Shown here piece after piece: positions 1 to 12,900 of a stretch of DNA of 64,000 bases. Each line of letters begins with the position of its first letter. The stretch's first letter is position 1. The notes below the pieces were generated by a model that saw only the letters and a program-made list of their open reading frames with translations, made no database searches and was not told the DNA's origin. A program made the translations under genes and the position numbers. Source of the DNA: Bacillus nakamurai (GTDB lineage: Bacteria > Bacillota > Bacilli > Bacillales > Bacillaceae); assembly GCF_001584325.1 (NCBI RefSeq), contig NZ_LSAZ01000041.1, forward strand, positions 372,001 through 436,000, in the 5' to 3' direction.

Positions 1-1
1 C

Positions 2-901
2 CGGCATACGATCGAGCCGAAAGTGAAGGGAAGCCTGCTTCTTGACGAGTGGCTGAAAGATGAAACGCCAGACTTCATTTGCTACTTCTCTTCCACCTCG
101 GCTGTCTTAGGAGACTTTGGCTGCTGTGATTATGCGGCGGCAAACAGATTCCAAATGGCCTACGCCCAATATAAAAACGAACAGTCAGACAATGGCAAAG
201 CCTTTGTGATCAACTGGCCGGTATGGAAAAACGGCGGAATGGGTGTCGGCGATGAAGAGACGACGGGTATGTACTTGAAATCAAGCGGCCAGCGCCTGTT
301 AGAAACAGAAGAAGGCATTGACTTATTCGAGCGTATTATTTCTCAGGAAAACGCGCAGTATCTTATCATTGCCGGAAAAAGAAGCCGCGCTGAGCGCTTT
401 TTAGGAATCCGGCAGCAAGCTTCGGAAGAACTGCCTGCTCCGTCTGAAACAATAGCATCAATCCAGGCGGAAAGCGTGGAGGAACGCCTTGAGACGGATA
501 TGAAAGAGCTGATTCACAGCCTGATAAAAATATCGAAGGACAAGCTCGTCCTGCATAAAAATTGGGCGGAATTCGGATTTGATTCCATCTATTTAGCGAA
601 ATTCGCTGCTCTTTTATCGAAACATTACAGCATTGAAGTGACACCGGCGTTATTTTACAGCTATGCAACACTTGAGGAACTCATGAAATACTATCTGACA
701 GAACATAAAGAGGCAATCGAGAGGTTTTACCGGACAAAAGAGGCGCCGGTTCAGCCCGATTCAGAAACCGCTTCGCCTGAAAACAAGGAGCCGTACACGG
801 ATCAGGAGATCATCGCCATGATGAAACAGGTCTCAGAAGGAACATTAGATTTTGAAAGAGTGCAAGACATCATAGAAGGGAGTAAAACGTATGAATCATA
901 A
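2..901 (+). CDS. baeM: BaeM C-terminal part, trans-AT polyketide synthase (partial, 5' end outside window)
   Basis: This open frame runs in from the left edge and ends at a TAA at 899-901. It codes for the end of a modular polyketide synthase. Visible first is the C-terminal half of a ketoreductase, with FSSTSAVLG, the catalytic Tyr in CCDYAAAN and the NWPVWKNGG motif. An acyl carrier protein follows (EFGFDSIYL, phosphopantetheine Ser codon at 584). A C-terminal tail rich in helix-forming residues (TDQEIIAMMKQVSEGTL) is probably a docking segment for the next subunit. The stop overlaps the start of the next gene by 11 bases, so the two are translationally coupled. By position and architecture it is BaeM/PksM of the bacillaene synthase. 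The upstream domains are not in this window. Confidence 0.9.
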   Translation, partial: RHTIEPKVKGSLLLDEWLKDETPDFICYFSSTSAVLGDFGCCDYAAANRFQMAYAQYKNEQSDNGKAFVINWPVWKNGGMGVGDEETTGMYLKSSGQRLLETEEGIDLFERIISQENAQYLIIAGKRSRAERFLGIRQQASEELPAPSETIASIQAESVEERLETDMKELIHSLIKISKDKLVLHKNWAEFGFDSIYLAKFAALLSKHYSIEVTPALFYSYATLEELMKYYLTEHKEAIERFYRTKEAPVQPDSETASPENKEPYTDQEIIAMMKQVSEGTLDFERVQDIIEGSKTYES

Positions 902-3900
902 AGAACTTCTCGATGCCTACAGATCAGGAATTCTCACCATCGCCGAGGTAGAACAGCAGCTTCATGCCTTCAAGCGGACATCTGCAAAACGTCCGCTTTC
1001 AGAAGGCCAAAAAGGTTTGTGGATGCTTCAAAAGATGTTTCCCGAAATGAGCGCTTATAACATCCCGTTATGCTTTCGTTTTCAAAAGCTGGATATAGAG
1101 ACATTCAAAAACGCCCTTTTGTTTGTACAGCGTCAGCATCCCATTTTAACCAGTCTGATAAAAGAGGAGAACGGCCTTCCTTATCAGACCGAGCAGCCCG
1201 GCACACTCTTGACGGCAGAGGAAATGGATATTTCAGAACTCAGCGAGCGTGAGATCGTGCCGTTCATAAAAGAAAAAGCAAAAGAACCGTTTGCGCTTGA
1301 CACCGGGCCGTTATTGCGCGTTCATGTGTTCCAGCGGGCGAAGCAGGAATCAATCGTTTTGATTACCATACACCATATCATTTTTGACGGCGTGTCACTT
1401 ATGACGTTTATGTCGGCATTATTAGACGCGTATGTGAAATTGAGCGAAGGCAAAGAGCCGAACGTACTGCCGTCAGGGGCAGATTATCATGATTTTGTTC
1501 GATGGGAGCAGGAGCTGTTAAAGAGTGACGCCGGGAAGACGCATCTCTCTTATTGGAAACAGCAGCTTAACGGACCGCTGCCGGTTCTTGAGCTTCCGGC
1601 CGATTATCCGAGATCCGCGGTTCAAACTTGCAGGGGGCAGGCGTATCAGCGCTTGCTTCCTGATGAACTGATTCAGCAAATAAAAGCTGCCGCACGCACT
1701 CATAATGTAAATGAATCCGTTGTGTTTCTCGCTATTTTTAAAGGTTTGCTCTATCAATATACGAATCAGAATGACGTGATTGTGGGCATGCCGACGATGG
1801 GGCGGACTGAGGATCAATTTGAATCTGTGATCGGATACTTCATCAACATGATCGCGGTCAGAAGCAGGAAAACAGGCAATACATCCTTTGCGGCATTTAT
1901 GAAGGGGCTGCAGCTGACGCTTGCAGAAGGCTTAGACCATGCCGCCTATCCGTTTCCGGCGCTCGTTAAAGAACTGAAGGCTGAGCGCTCACCGGCTGCA
2001 TCGCCTGTTTTTCAAACCGCCTTTTTCTATCAAAATTTCTTCCAGACAGAAGGCGCCGAAAAGCTGATCGAACAATATGAATCACTCGGCATTGAAATGA
2101 TAGAGGAGATTCATCAAGAAGGGGAATTTGAGCTCGCGCTTGAAGTCTATAAAAAAGAAAACGGAACTGTCCTGCAATTTCTGTACAACCCGGATATATA
2201 CAGCGTCTCTTCTATTGAGCGGATGGCAGAACATTACGTGAAGCTGGCAGAAAAAGTCCTTTCCGATCCGGCTGTCACGTTTGAAGAATGCTCAGGCCTG
2301 CTGCACAAAGAACAAGGCGTGCAACAGAAATATGATACGTCAAACGAGCGCTGCATCCATGAGGTATTTACAGAAAAAGCGGAGCGTTATCCTGATAAAA
2401 GAGCTGTGATCTTTGGCGAACAAAGCCTTACATACCGCGAATTAGATGAACGCAGCACTGCACTTGCCGTGTATCTTCAGGATAAGGGCGTCAGTCCCGA
2501 ATGCCCGATCGGCATTTGTACGGAACGTTCATTTGAGATGGTCATCGGGATACTCGGTATTTTAAAAGCAGGCGGGGCATATGTGCCGCTGGACCCGGCA
2601 TTTCCGAATGAACGATTAGCGCACGTATTGGCCGACAGCGGTGTCTCAATCGTATTAACGCAAGCAAAAACACGGGGCAGGATCGATCAATTAAATGCCG
2701 GCGTCAGCACCGTGCAGATTGAAGACAGCCGCCGCTCTCTCGCAGGGAAGAAACTGAAGCGCCTTACAGAACCGCATCACCTTGCGTATATCCTTTACAC
2801 GTCCGGCAGTACGGGGAAACCGAAAGGCGTCATGGTAGAGCACCGGGCCATCATGAATACACTGCAATTTCTGGAAACCGAGTACCCGGTCGGACAAGAG
2901 GACGCCTATTTGTTAAAAACGAATTATGTATTTGACGTGTCAATATCAGAATTATTCGGCTGGTTTATCGGAAACGGCCGCCTGGTCATTTTGCCGCCGG
3001 ACGGAGAAAAAAATCCGCAGCTTTGCATGGATTATATTCAAACGCATCAGGTGACGCATCTGAATTTCGCCCCTGCCGTATTTAATGTGTTTCTGGAAAC
3101 GGTAAAACGGTATAAGTCATTTACAGAGCACGGCCCTGTGAAATATGTGATGGTGGCGGGAGAGGCTTTTCCGAAAGAACTTGTCAAAAAAGCCGTCTCA
3201 ATCTTTAAAAATACCAGAATCGAGAACATATACGGCCCGACGGAAACGTCCATCTACGCCGCTTACTACAGCTGTAATCATGAGGATATCACGAGCCGGA
3301 ATACGCCGATCGGCAAACCGATTGACAATACCCGGATTTATATCGTCGACGAAAAGCTTACCCCCGTTCCCGACGGTGTTGCCGGCGAGCTTTGCGTTGC
3401 GGGCGCCGGTTTGGCAAGAGGGTATTATAAACAGCCCGAGCTGACGGCGAAATCGTTTTTTGACAACCCGTTCCAGGAAGGGGAAAAACTTTATAAAACA
3501 GGCGATTTAGCCAGATGGCTGCCGGACGGAAATATTGAATATGCCGGCCGTATTGACAGCCAAGTCAAAATCCGCGGCTTCCGCATTGAACTGGGCGCGA
3601 TTGAAACAAAGCTCAGTGAACACCCGGACATTCTTGATCAGGCGGTCGTTGTCCAGCAGCAGAACGGACATAAAAAACTCACAGCGTATTATACAGCGAG
3701 GACCGATCATGCAGCGGATGCAAAAGCGCTGCGTCAGCATCTCTTATCGAGCCTGCCGGAATATATGGTTCCTGCGCATTTTATCCGCTTGGATGCAATG
3801 CCGTTATCGCCCAGCGGAAAAGTGAACCGGAAGGACCTTGAGCAGCGGAAGGCGATCGTCCATCACACAGAAACCGTGAGCCGGATGCCGTTATCAGAAG

Positions 3901-6900
3901 CGGAAGCGAAGGTCACCCGTATATGGGAAGAGCTGCTGAATACGGCAGGCATCCGAACGGAGGACGGATTTTTCGATGTGGGGGGCGACTCGCTCCTCGC
4001 AGTGGCTGCGGCTGAACGAATCAAACAGGAGCTTGAATGCGAATTTACCGTCACAGATTTGTTTGAACACTCTACCATTCAAGCAATCAGCCGATTTATC
4101 GTCGAAACGAAACAGGCGGATGAAACATCTTTGCCTGATGGGTATGAGAGAGAAAGAGAACAAGAGACACATAATGCGATGCCGCCGTATTTTGAAGACA
4201 GCGTAGCGATCGTAGGCATCTCCTGCCAATTCCCGGGCGCGAAAAATCATCATGAGTTTTGGAAGCAGCTAAAAGAAGGAAAAGAAAGCGTCCGATTCTT
4301 CTCGGCTGAAGAGCTTCGTGAAGCCGGCGTACCGGAAGATCTGATCGGAAACCCTGATTATGTTCCGGCGTTATCGACAATAGAAGGAAAAGATCTGTTT
4401 GATCCGGGTTTCTTTCACATCTCTCCTAAAGATGCTGAATTTATGGACCCTCAGCTCCGGCTTTTGCTGCTTCATTCTTGGAAAGCGGTAGAAGACGCGG
4501 GATATGTGGCCAAAGAAATTCCGAATACAAGCGTTTATATGTCAGCAAGCAATAACTCATACAGATCGCTTTTACCGGAGAAAACGACAGAAGGACATGA
4601 CTCGCCTGACGGCTATGTCTCATGGGTGTTGGCCCAAAGCGGCACAATTCCGACGATGGTTTCCCATAAGCTCGGATTAAAAGGGCCAAGTTATTTCGTC
4701 CATTCAAATTGCTCGTCGTCTTTAGTGGGTCTTTATTCAGCGTATAAAAGCATAACGAGCGGAGAATCAGAATACGCGCTCGTCGGCGGCGCAACCCTGC
4801 ATGCAGGCACGAGTATCGGCTATGTGCATCAGACCGGATTGAATTTTTCAAGCGACGGGCACGTCAAAGCGTTTGACGCCTCTGCCGACGGGATGGCCGG
4901 CGGAGAGGGAGCGGCCGTTATCCTGCTGAAAAAAGCGTCACAAGCCGTAAGCGACGGAGACCATATTTACGCGATGCTTCGGGGCATCGGGCTCAACAAT
5001 GACGGGGCGGATAAAGTCGGTTTTTACGCACCGAGTGTAAAAGGCCAAACAGAGGTGATCCAAAATGTCTTAGACAGCACAAACATTCATCCGGAGACCG
5101 TTTCCTATATAGAAGCACACGGAACAGGCACGACATTAGGCGATCCGATTGAAATGTCCGCTTTACAGCAAGTTTATAAACAATATACGGACAAAGAGCA
5201 ATTTTGCGGTATCGGCTCTGTAAAAACGAATATCGGACATTTGGATACAGCTGCCGGTTTGGCAGGATGCATCAAAGTCGCCATGAGTTTATACCATCAG
5301 GAGATTGCGCCTACCATTAACTACACGAAACCGAATCCGAATATCAAATTCGACGGCTCGCCGTTTTATGTGGCGGACGAAAGAAAACCGCTGCCGGAGA
5401 AAGAGACGCCGCATCGCGCTGCATTAAGTTCATTTGGGCTAGGAGGAACAAACGCACACGCGATTTTTGAACAATACCGGAAAGAAACGGCCGGTGAATC
5501 AGGTCATGATCAGGCGCCTTATCTCATCCCGCTATCGGCAAAAAGCAAGCCGCGTCTTACAGCATACGCGTCTGCTTTATTAGACTTCCTGCATGAAGGC
5601 GAAACCGATGCTTCCTTACGGGACTTAGCGTATACGTTTCAGGCCGGACGTGAGGCAATGGAAAGCAGAGCTGCCTTTATCACAAACGATATCCATGATT
5701 TGAAACGTCTGCTGCAGCAATTTGTCAATGGCAGTGACAACGTCTTACAAGGCGAAAAAGTAAGAAATAAAGAGGCATCGCCTCAGCAGATGGAAGAACT
5801 GTCTGCATTAGAAACACCATTAGAAAAGTCGAACGCATTCGCCGCGTTATGGATTGAGGGCGTGCGTGTGGATTGGCGCTTGCTGTATAACGAATCAATG
5901 CCGCGAAGAATCAGCGCGCCGACCTATCCGTTTGCGGAGGAAAGATACTGGCCGGAAGAAGGCGCAAAACAAGCTGAAAAAACGAAGCTTTTGCATCCAT
6001 TGGTCCATCAAAACACATCCATTTTGCAGGAGCAGCGGTTCAGCTCAGTGTTCACGGGAAAAGAGTATTTTATCGCTGAGCATATCATCAAAGGAATGGC
6101 GATCGTGCCGGCTGCCGTAACGCTGGAGATGGCAAGAGCCGCAGCGGAACAGGGCATCGGCGGTATAGCAGAAGAATCTGTATCTATGCGCTTAAAGCAT
6201 GTCGTGTGGGTCCGCCCGATTATAGCCGATCAGCAGACGGTTCATGTCCATATCGGACTTTATGAAGAAGAGGACGGGCAGATTCATTACAGAATGTATG
6301 GAGAACCGGGAGCATCCGGGGAAGAGCCTCCTCTTTATCATCAAGGCATCGCGGAATTCATTCAAAAAGGCCAAGCGGAAAGATTGGATCTCGCTCAGCT
6401 TCAGCGTCAATGCACCGAGGGAACAATGGAATCTGAAGCATTTTACAGAGGGATGATCGGAGCTGATTACGGTCCGGGGTACAAGGGCGTAAAGCTCGTA
6501 TACCAAGGGGACGGGCGCTTGCTTGCCAAAATGATGCTCCCTGAATCCGTGTCACATACAAAAGACGATTATGTCCTTCACCCGAGTATGATGGACGGAG
6601 CCTTGCAGGCCGCCGAATATTTGCAGAATGTGACAAGAGCAAAGCAGACAGAAAACGGCGAACCGTTCAAAGCCGCATTGCCGTTCGCTTTAGAGGAGCT
6701 TGAAGTGCTGAAATCATGCGCTGCTGATATGTGGGTTCACGTCACATTCAGTGCGAACAATAAAGCCGGCGACCTTATTCAAAAAGCGGATATTGATTTA
6801 TGCGACAGTGACGGAGAGGTATGTGTGCGCATGAGAGGGTTTTCCACGCGGATCATGGAAGAAGATACGAATCCAAGCCTTCCTGCCAGCCGTACCGCGA

Positions 6901-9900
6901 CTTTGCTGGCCGAACCGTTCTGGACTGAACAAACTGCCGAAGATTTCGGCGAAGCATCTTCGTATGATCAGCATATCGTTTTCCTTTGCGAATACGATGA
7001 AGCCGTCAAAAAAGCGATAGAAACGAAGCTTGAACACGCAAGCGTCTATACATTGGATGCGCGTCCGGGCTCTGCTGAAACGCGTTTCCAATCGTATGCG
7101 GTAAAGCTGTTCGAACACATTAAAACCGTTCTCAAAAGCAAGCCGCAAGGGCGTATTCTGCTTCAGGCTGTCACGCGGTCCGCAGGCATGCAGCAGCTGT
7201 TCTCAGGCATAACCGGTCTTTTCAAAACAGCAAGCCTGGAGCATTCCAAACTGACCTGCCAAATGATAGAAGCAGAAGATAAAGAAAGCGCCGAAGGCAT
7301 TGCGGAGAAAATAGCGGAAAATCAATTGCATCCCGAAAACGCCCATGTGAAATACGAAAACGGCAAGCGTTATATTGCCGATTGGAAAGAAATGGATGTT
7401 TCTCAAGAGGAGCCTGACATTCCGTGGAAAGACAGAGGCGTTTATCTCATCACAGGCGGCGCCGGAGGCTTAGGTCTGATTTTTGCAGAAGAGATAGCAA
7501 AACGTACGGAAGAGTCTGTCATCATCTTAACCGGACGCTCCGCTCTTGGAGAAAAGAAGGAAAACATATTGGAAAGCATGCGCAGCACAGGTGCTTCTGT
7601 ATGCTACGAGCAAACGGATATCACTGAAGAAGCCGAGGTATACCAATTAATCCGCGGCATCCGTCAGAAACACGGAAGGCTTGACGGCATCATACACAGC
7701 GCCGGAATCATTAAGGATAACTACATGGTGAAAAAGCCGGCCGAGGAATTCCAGGAAGTGCTGGCTCCTAAAGTGAAAGGGCTTGTATATCTTGATGAAG
7801 CCTCCAAAAATGAGACATTAGATTTCTTTATTGTCTTTTCGTCTTTGTCAGGAGTACTGGGAAGTATCGGCCAAGCCGACTATGCGTCTGCAAATGTCTT
7901 TATGGATGCGTATGCCGGGTACCGGGAATCTCTTACACAGTCAGGCGAAAGATACGGCAAGACGCTTTCTGTCAGCTGGCCTTTATGGAAAGAAGGCGGA
8001 ATGCGTACGGATCAGCATACAGAAGACATGCTGATGCAGCAAGCGGGGATCGCGCCGCTCAGCACACAAGCAGGCATCGACGCTTTATACCAAGGATTGA
8101 TAAGCGGTGCGGCCCGGATGACGGTATTTGAAGGAGATGTGGAAAACATTAAAGCGAAGCTGTTTCACCAACAGGACGATAAGCCGAAAGCTGAGACTGA
8201 AAAGCGGCATGACATTGACGCTGACAGCCTGCTTGAAAAAGTGAAACATCTGTTAAAACAGCAGGCATCCGCTTTGTTAAAAGTAAAGATTGACAGTATT
8301 GACCCTCATGAAGAAATGACAAAATACGGACTCGATTCCATTTCGATGACGGAATTTACGAACCAATTAAACCGGAGTTACCAGCTTAAGCTGACACCGA
8401 CGATTTTCTTCGATCATCCGACGATACATGAATTTGCGGTCCATTTAATCGAAGAATACGAAGCGGAATTTGCTAAACGGTTTACCGTAAGCACGAAAAC
8501 AAATCGAGCTGCAGAACCGGCAACAAAGGCTCAAAACATGCGTTCAGCTGTAAAGCGGCGCCGAACACAGCCTGCTGCCAAACCGGAGATAACAAGCCGC
8601 GATACGCATCCTGAGCCGATTGCCATCGTAGGAATCAGCGGTATTTTTCCGATGGCCGAAGACATTGACGCCTACTGGCAAAACCTTAAAGAGGGCAAAG
8701 ACTGCATGACCGAAATTCCGAAAGACCGCTGGGATTGGCGGGACTATTACGGAGATCCTGCAAAAGAAGCCAATAAAACCAACGTCAAGTGGGGCGGATT
8801 TATTGACGGAATTGCTGAATTTGATCCGTTATTTTTCGGTATCTCTCCTCGGGAAGCGGAACAAATGGACCCTCAGCAGCGCCTTTTGTTAACGTACGCG
8901 TGGAAGGCGATTGAGGATGCGGGGTATGCAGCAAAGAGTCTGTCAGGCACAAAAACTGGCGTATTTATCGGCACTGGGAATACAGGCTACGGCTCACTGC
9001 TGGCCAATGCGAATTCCGCGATAGAGGGTTCATCCGCGGCGAATACAAGTCCGTCAGTCGGACCGAATCGCGTCAGCTACACGCTCAATCTGCACGGCCC
9101 GAGCGAACCGATTGATACAGCTTGCTCAAGCTCGCTCGTTGCCATTCATCACGCCATCTCTTCCATTGAAGAAGGGACGTGCGACATGGCGTTGGCAGGG
9201 GGAATCAATACGATTATTCTGCCTGACGTATACATCAGCTTTGATAAAGCCGGCGCGCTGAGCAAAGAAGGACGATGCAAAACGTTCTCAGATCAAGCCG
9301 ACGGTTTTGCGCATGGCGAAGGAGCCGGTCTCTTTTTCTTGAAAAAGTTAAAATCGGCTGAAGAAGATGGAGACCATATTTACGGTGTAATCAAAGGAAG
9401 CGCCGTGAACCACGGCGGCCGGGCGGCATCTTTAACAACGCCTAACCCGAAACAGCAGGCGGAAGTCATAAAGTCCGCATACCAAAAAGCGGGTATTGAC
9501 CCGAAAACAGTAACGTATATTGAGGCGCACGGCACCGGCACAGAGCTTGGAGACCCTGTTGAAATTAACGGTTTGAAAGCGGCTTTCAGCTCAATTGATG
9601 ACGGTAAAGACAAAATGACAGGATATTGCGGCTTAGGCTCGGTCAAAACAAATATCGGTCATTTATCTCTTGCGGCCGGAGCGGCGGGCATCATTAAAAT
9701 TTTAATGCAGATGAAGCATAAAACATTGGTGAAAAGCCTTTATTGCGAGACGGTGAATCCGTACATTCAGCTCGAGGACAGCCCGTTTTATCTTGTGCGG
9801 GAAACGATGGAGTGGAAAGCGCCAAAAGATGAACGAGGACAAGAACAGCCGCGCCGCGCGGGGATCAGCTCATTCGGAATCGGCGGCGTCAACGCCCACG

Positions 9901-12900
9901 TCATCATAGAAGAATACATTTCGTCTGATCGGGCGGAAACAGATCAGTCTCACAGGCATCCGGGCCTTTTCGTACTGTCGGCAAAGAATGAAAAACGCTT
10001 GAAAGAACAAGCCGGGCAGCTGAAACATGCCATTGAGCAAAAGCGGTACGATCAGTCCAGTCTGATTTCTATGGCTTATACCCTCCAAACGGGAAGGGAC
10101 GCCATGGAAGAACGCCTGGCGATCATTGCCGGCACCGCTGAAGAATTGAAAGAAAAACTGTCCCAATTTGTAAATGAAGACAAGAGCGCTGACGTGTACA
10201 GAGGCAGGATCGACAAAGGCACGCTGCAAATGCTGACCGCGGATGAAGAAATTCAAGAAGCCGTGGAGAAATGGATGGTGCGCGGGAAATATGCGAAACT
10301 GCTTGAATTATGGGTAAAAGGATTAGACGTCGATTGGGCGAAGCTGTACGGAGACCATCCGCCTCAACGCATCAGCCTGCCGACATATCCTTTTGCAAAA
10401 GACCGTTATTGGGTTTCCGGCACCGCGCAGAAAAATGAAGTCAAAGGCGCCGCTTTTACAGGAGCCGGAGCAGTGTTACATCCGCTTTTGCACCGGAATA
10501 CATCGAATTTGACAGAACAGCGGTTCAGCTCAACTTATACGGGTGAAGAATTTTTCCTTGCGGATCATGTAGTGAAAGGCGTGCCGATCTTACCGGGAGT
10601 CGCACACCTTGAAATGGCGCGGGCAGCAATGGAAGAAGCGTCTGAATGTCAAGCCGGAGAAGGAAGCGTGAAGCTGAAAAATACGGTTTGGGTGCGTCCG
10701 ATCACAGTTGATGATGAGCCGATAGACGTAAACATCCGGCTCGTTCCTGACGATACGGATGACGTTCAATACGACATTTACAGCTATACGGAGACAGATG
10801 AACCGGTCGTTTACAGCCAAGGATCTGCGTCTGTCCATCCCGAAGCGCAAGCCCCCGTGCTTGATTTGCAGCATCTGAAAGCCCAATGCGTTGAAAGCCC
10901 GTTCACTGTAGACGAAGTGTACGATACGTACCGCATGATCGGTTTTGATTACGGTCCGGCTTTCCGGGGTGTCGAAGCGATTTATACAGGTGAGAATTTT
11001 GTCTTGGGCAAACTGTCGCTGCACCCTGCTTGTATAGCTGCTTTAGAGGACTACACCATGCATCCGGGATTAATGGACTCGGCGCTGCAGGCATCAAGCA
11101 TCTTGACCGGAACAAACGATCAAAAGCTGATGCTGCCATTTGCGGTTCAGGAGCTTGAAGTCTTCGGCAGGTGCTCTGCTGACATGTGGGTGTACGCCAG
11201 ACTTTCTGAAGATAACAAAGCGGCAGACCGGATAGAAAAACGCGATATCGATATTTGTGATGAAAACGGAGCGGTTTGTGTCCGGTTGAAAGGACTGTCC
11301 TTCAGGTCAGCTGAAAAAGAACCGGAGAAAAAAGCGGAAACTTTAGAAACGCTGATGTTTGAACCTGTATGGACACGAAACAGCCAGGCAGCAGATCAGC
11401 CAGCGCCTGTTTTTGCCCGGCACCTCGTGATGCTTTGTGAAACAAACGCCGGAACAAAAGAAACTGTCGAAGCTGGCGCTGCAGGCGCCGAATGCATTGA
11501 GCTGACCTCCGCGCATAAGGGAGCGGCGGAACGCTACCGCGATTATGCCGAGCAGGTATTGGAGACGCTGCAGCAAGTACTAGCGGATAAACCGGAAGGA
11601 GACGTGCTCATTCAAGCCGTCCTTTCTAAAACGGATAAACACCAGCTGTTCTCAGGGCTTTCAAGCCTGTTAAAAACCGCCGGCTTGGAAAATAAAAAAC
11701 TAAAATGCCAGCTCATCGAAGTGGAGGCGGCAGAAAGCGGCAAAATCGCTGACATCATAAAAGAGAATAAAAATCATGCCGATGACGGCCGCGTGAAATA
11801 TGAAAACGGTATACGATACAGCGCTGACGTCAAGGAAGTGGCCATCCCTGACAAAAACATCCGCATCCCGTGGAAAGACGGAGGCATCTATCTCATCACA
11901 GGAGGAGCCGGCGGACTTGGCTTTATTTTCGCAAAGGAAATCGCCGCGAAAGTGAAACAGCCGACACTTATTCTGACAGGCCGTTCCGCATTAAGCGCGA
12001 ATCAGCAAAAACAGCTGGACTCACTCAAAATGCTGGGGGCAAACGCGGAATACAGACAGACCGATGTGACAGAAGCGCAAGCTGCGGCTGACGTCATAAA
12101 AAGCATCGAAACCAAATACGGAGACCTTCACGGTATCATCCACAGCGCGGGTGTGATGAAGGACCAATATATCATAAAGAAAACGAAAAAAGAGCTGCAC
12201 GGCGTATTGGCGCCTAAGGCAGACGGATTTGTCAATCTGGATGAAGCAAGCACTCATCTCGCATTAGACTTTTTCATCGTCTTTTCATCCATATCCGGTG
12301 TCACCGGCAATCCGGGACAGGCGGATTATGCGGCAGCAAACGCATTTATGGACAGCTATGCGGCATACCGAAACGGGCTTGTCACGGCGATGTACCGCCA
12401 CGGGCACACGCTGTCGATCAATTGGCCGCTGTGGAAAGACGGCGGTATGCAAGCAGATGAAGAAACGGCGAAGCTCACGATGAAAAGAACCGGTGTGACG
12501 CCGATGCGGACAGAAACCGGGATAAATGCGCTTTACCAAGCGTGGAGCACGGGAAAAACCAGCATACTCGTCATGGAAGGCATTCGCGGCGTCATGCAGG
12601 AAAAGCTGCTCCAAAAAGCGCCTTCATCGGCTGCACCGGCCGCAAGTGCGGAGGAAACTGCCGCTCCGAAGGGCTTGACGGCAAAACTTCAGGATATGCT
12701 GGCAGACGAGGTCTCCGAGCTTCTTAAAATAAAACCTGAAGAGATAGATACAGATCTGGAATTCAACCAATACGGATTCGATTCCATCACATTGACGGAA
12801 TTTGCAAACAAGCTGAACGAAACATACCTACTTGAACTCACGCCGACGATATTTTTTGAATATGCCACCATCCAAACATTAGCGGCATATTTATCAAATG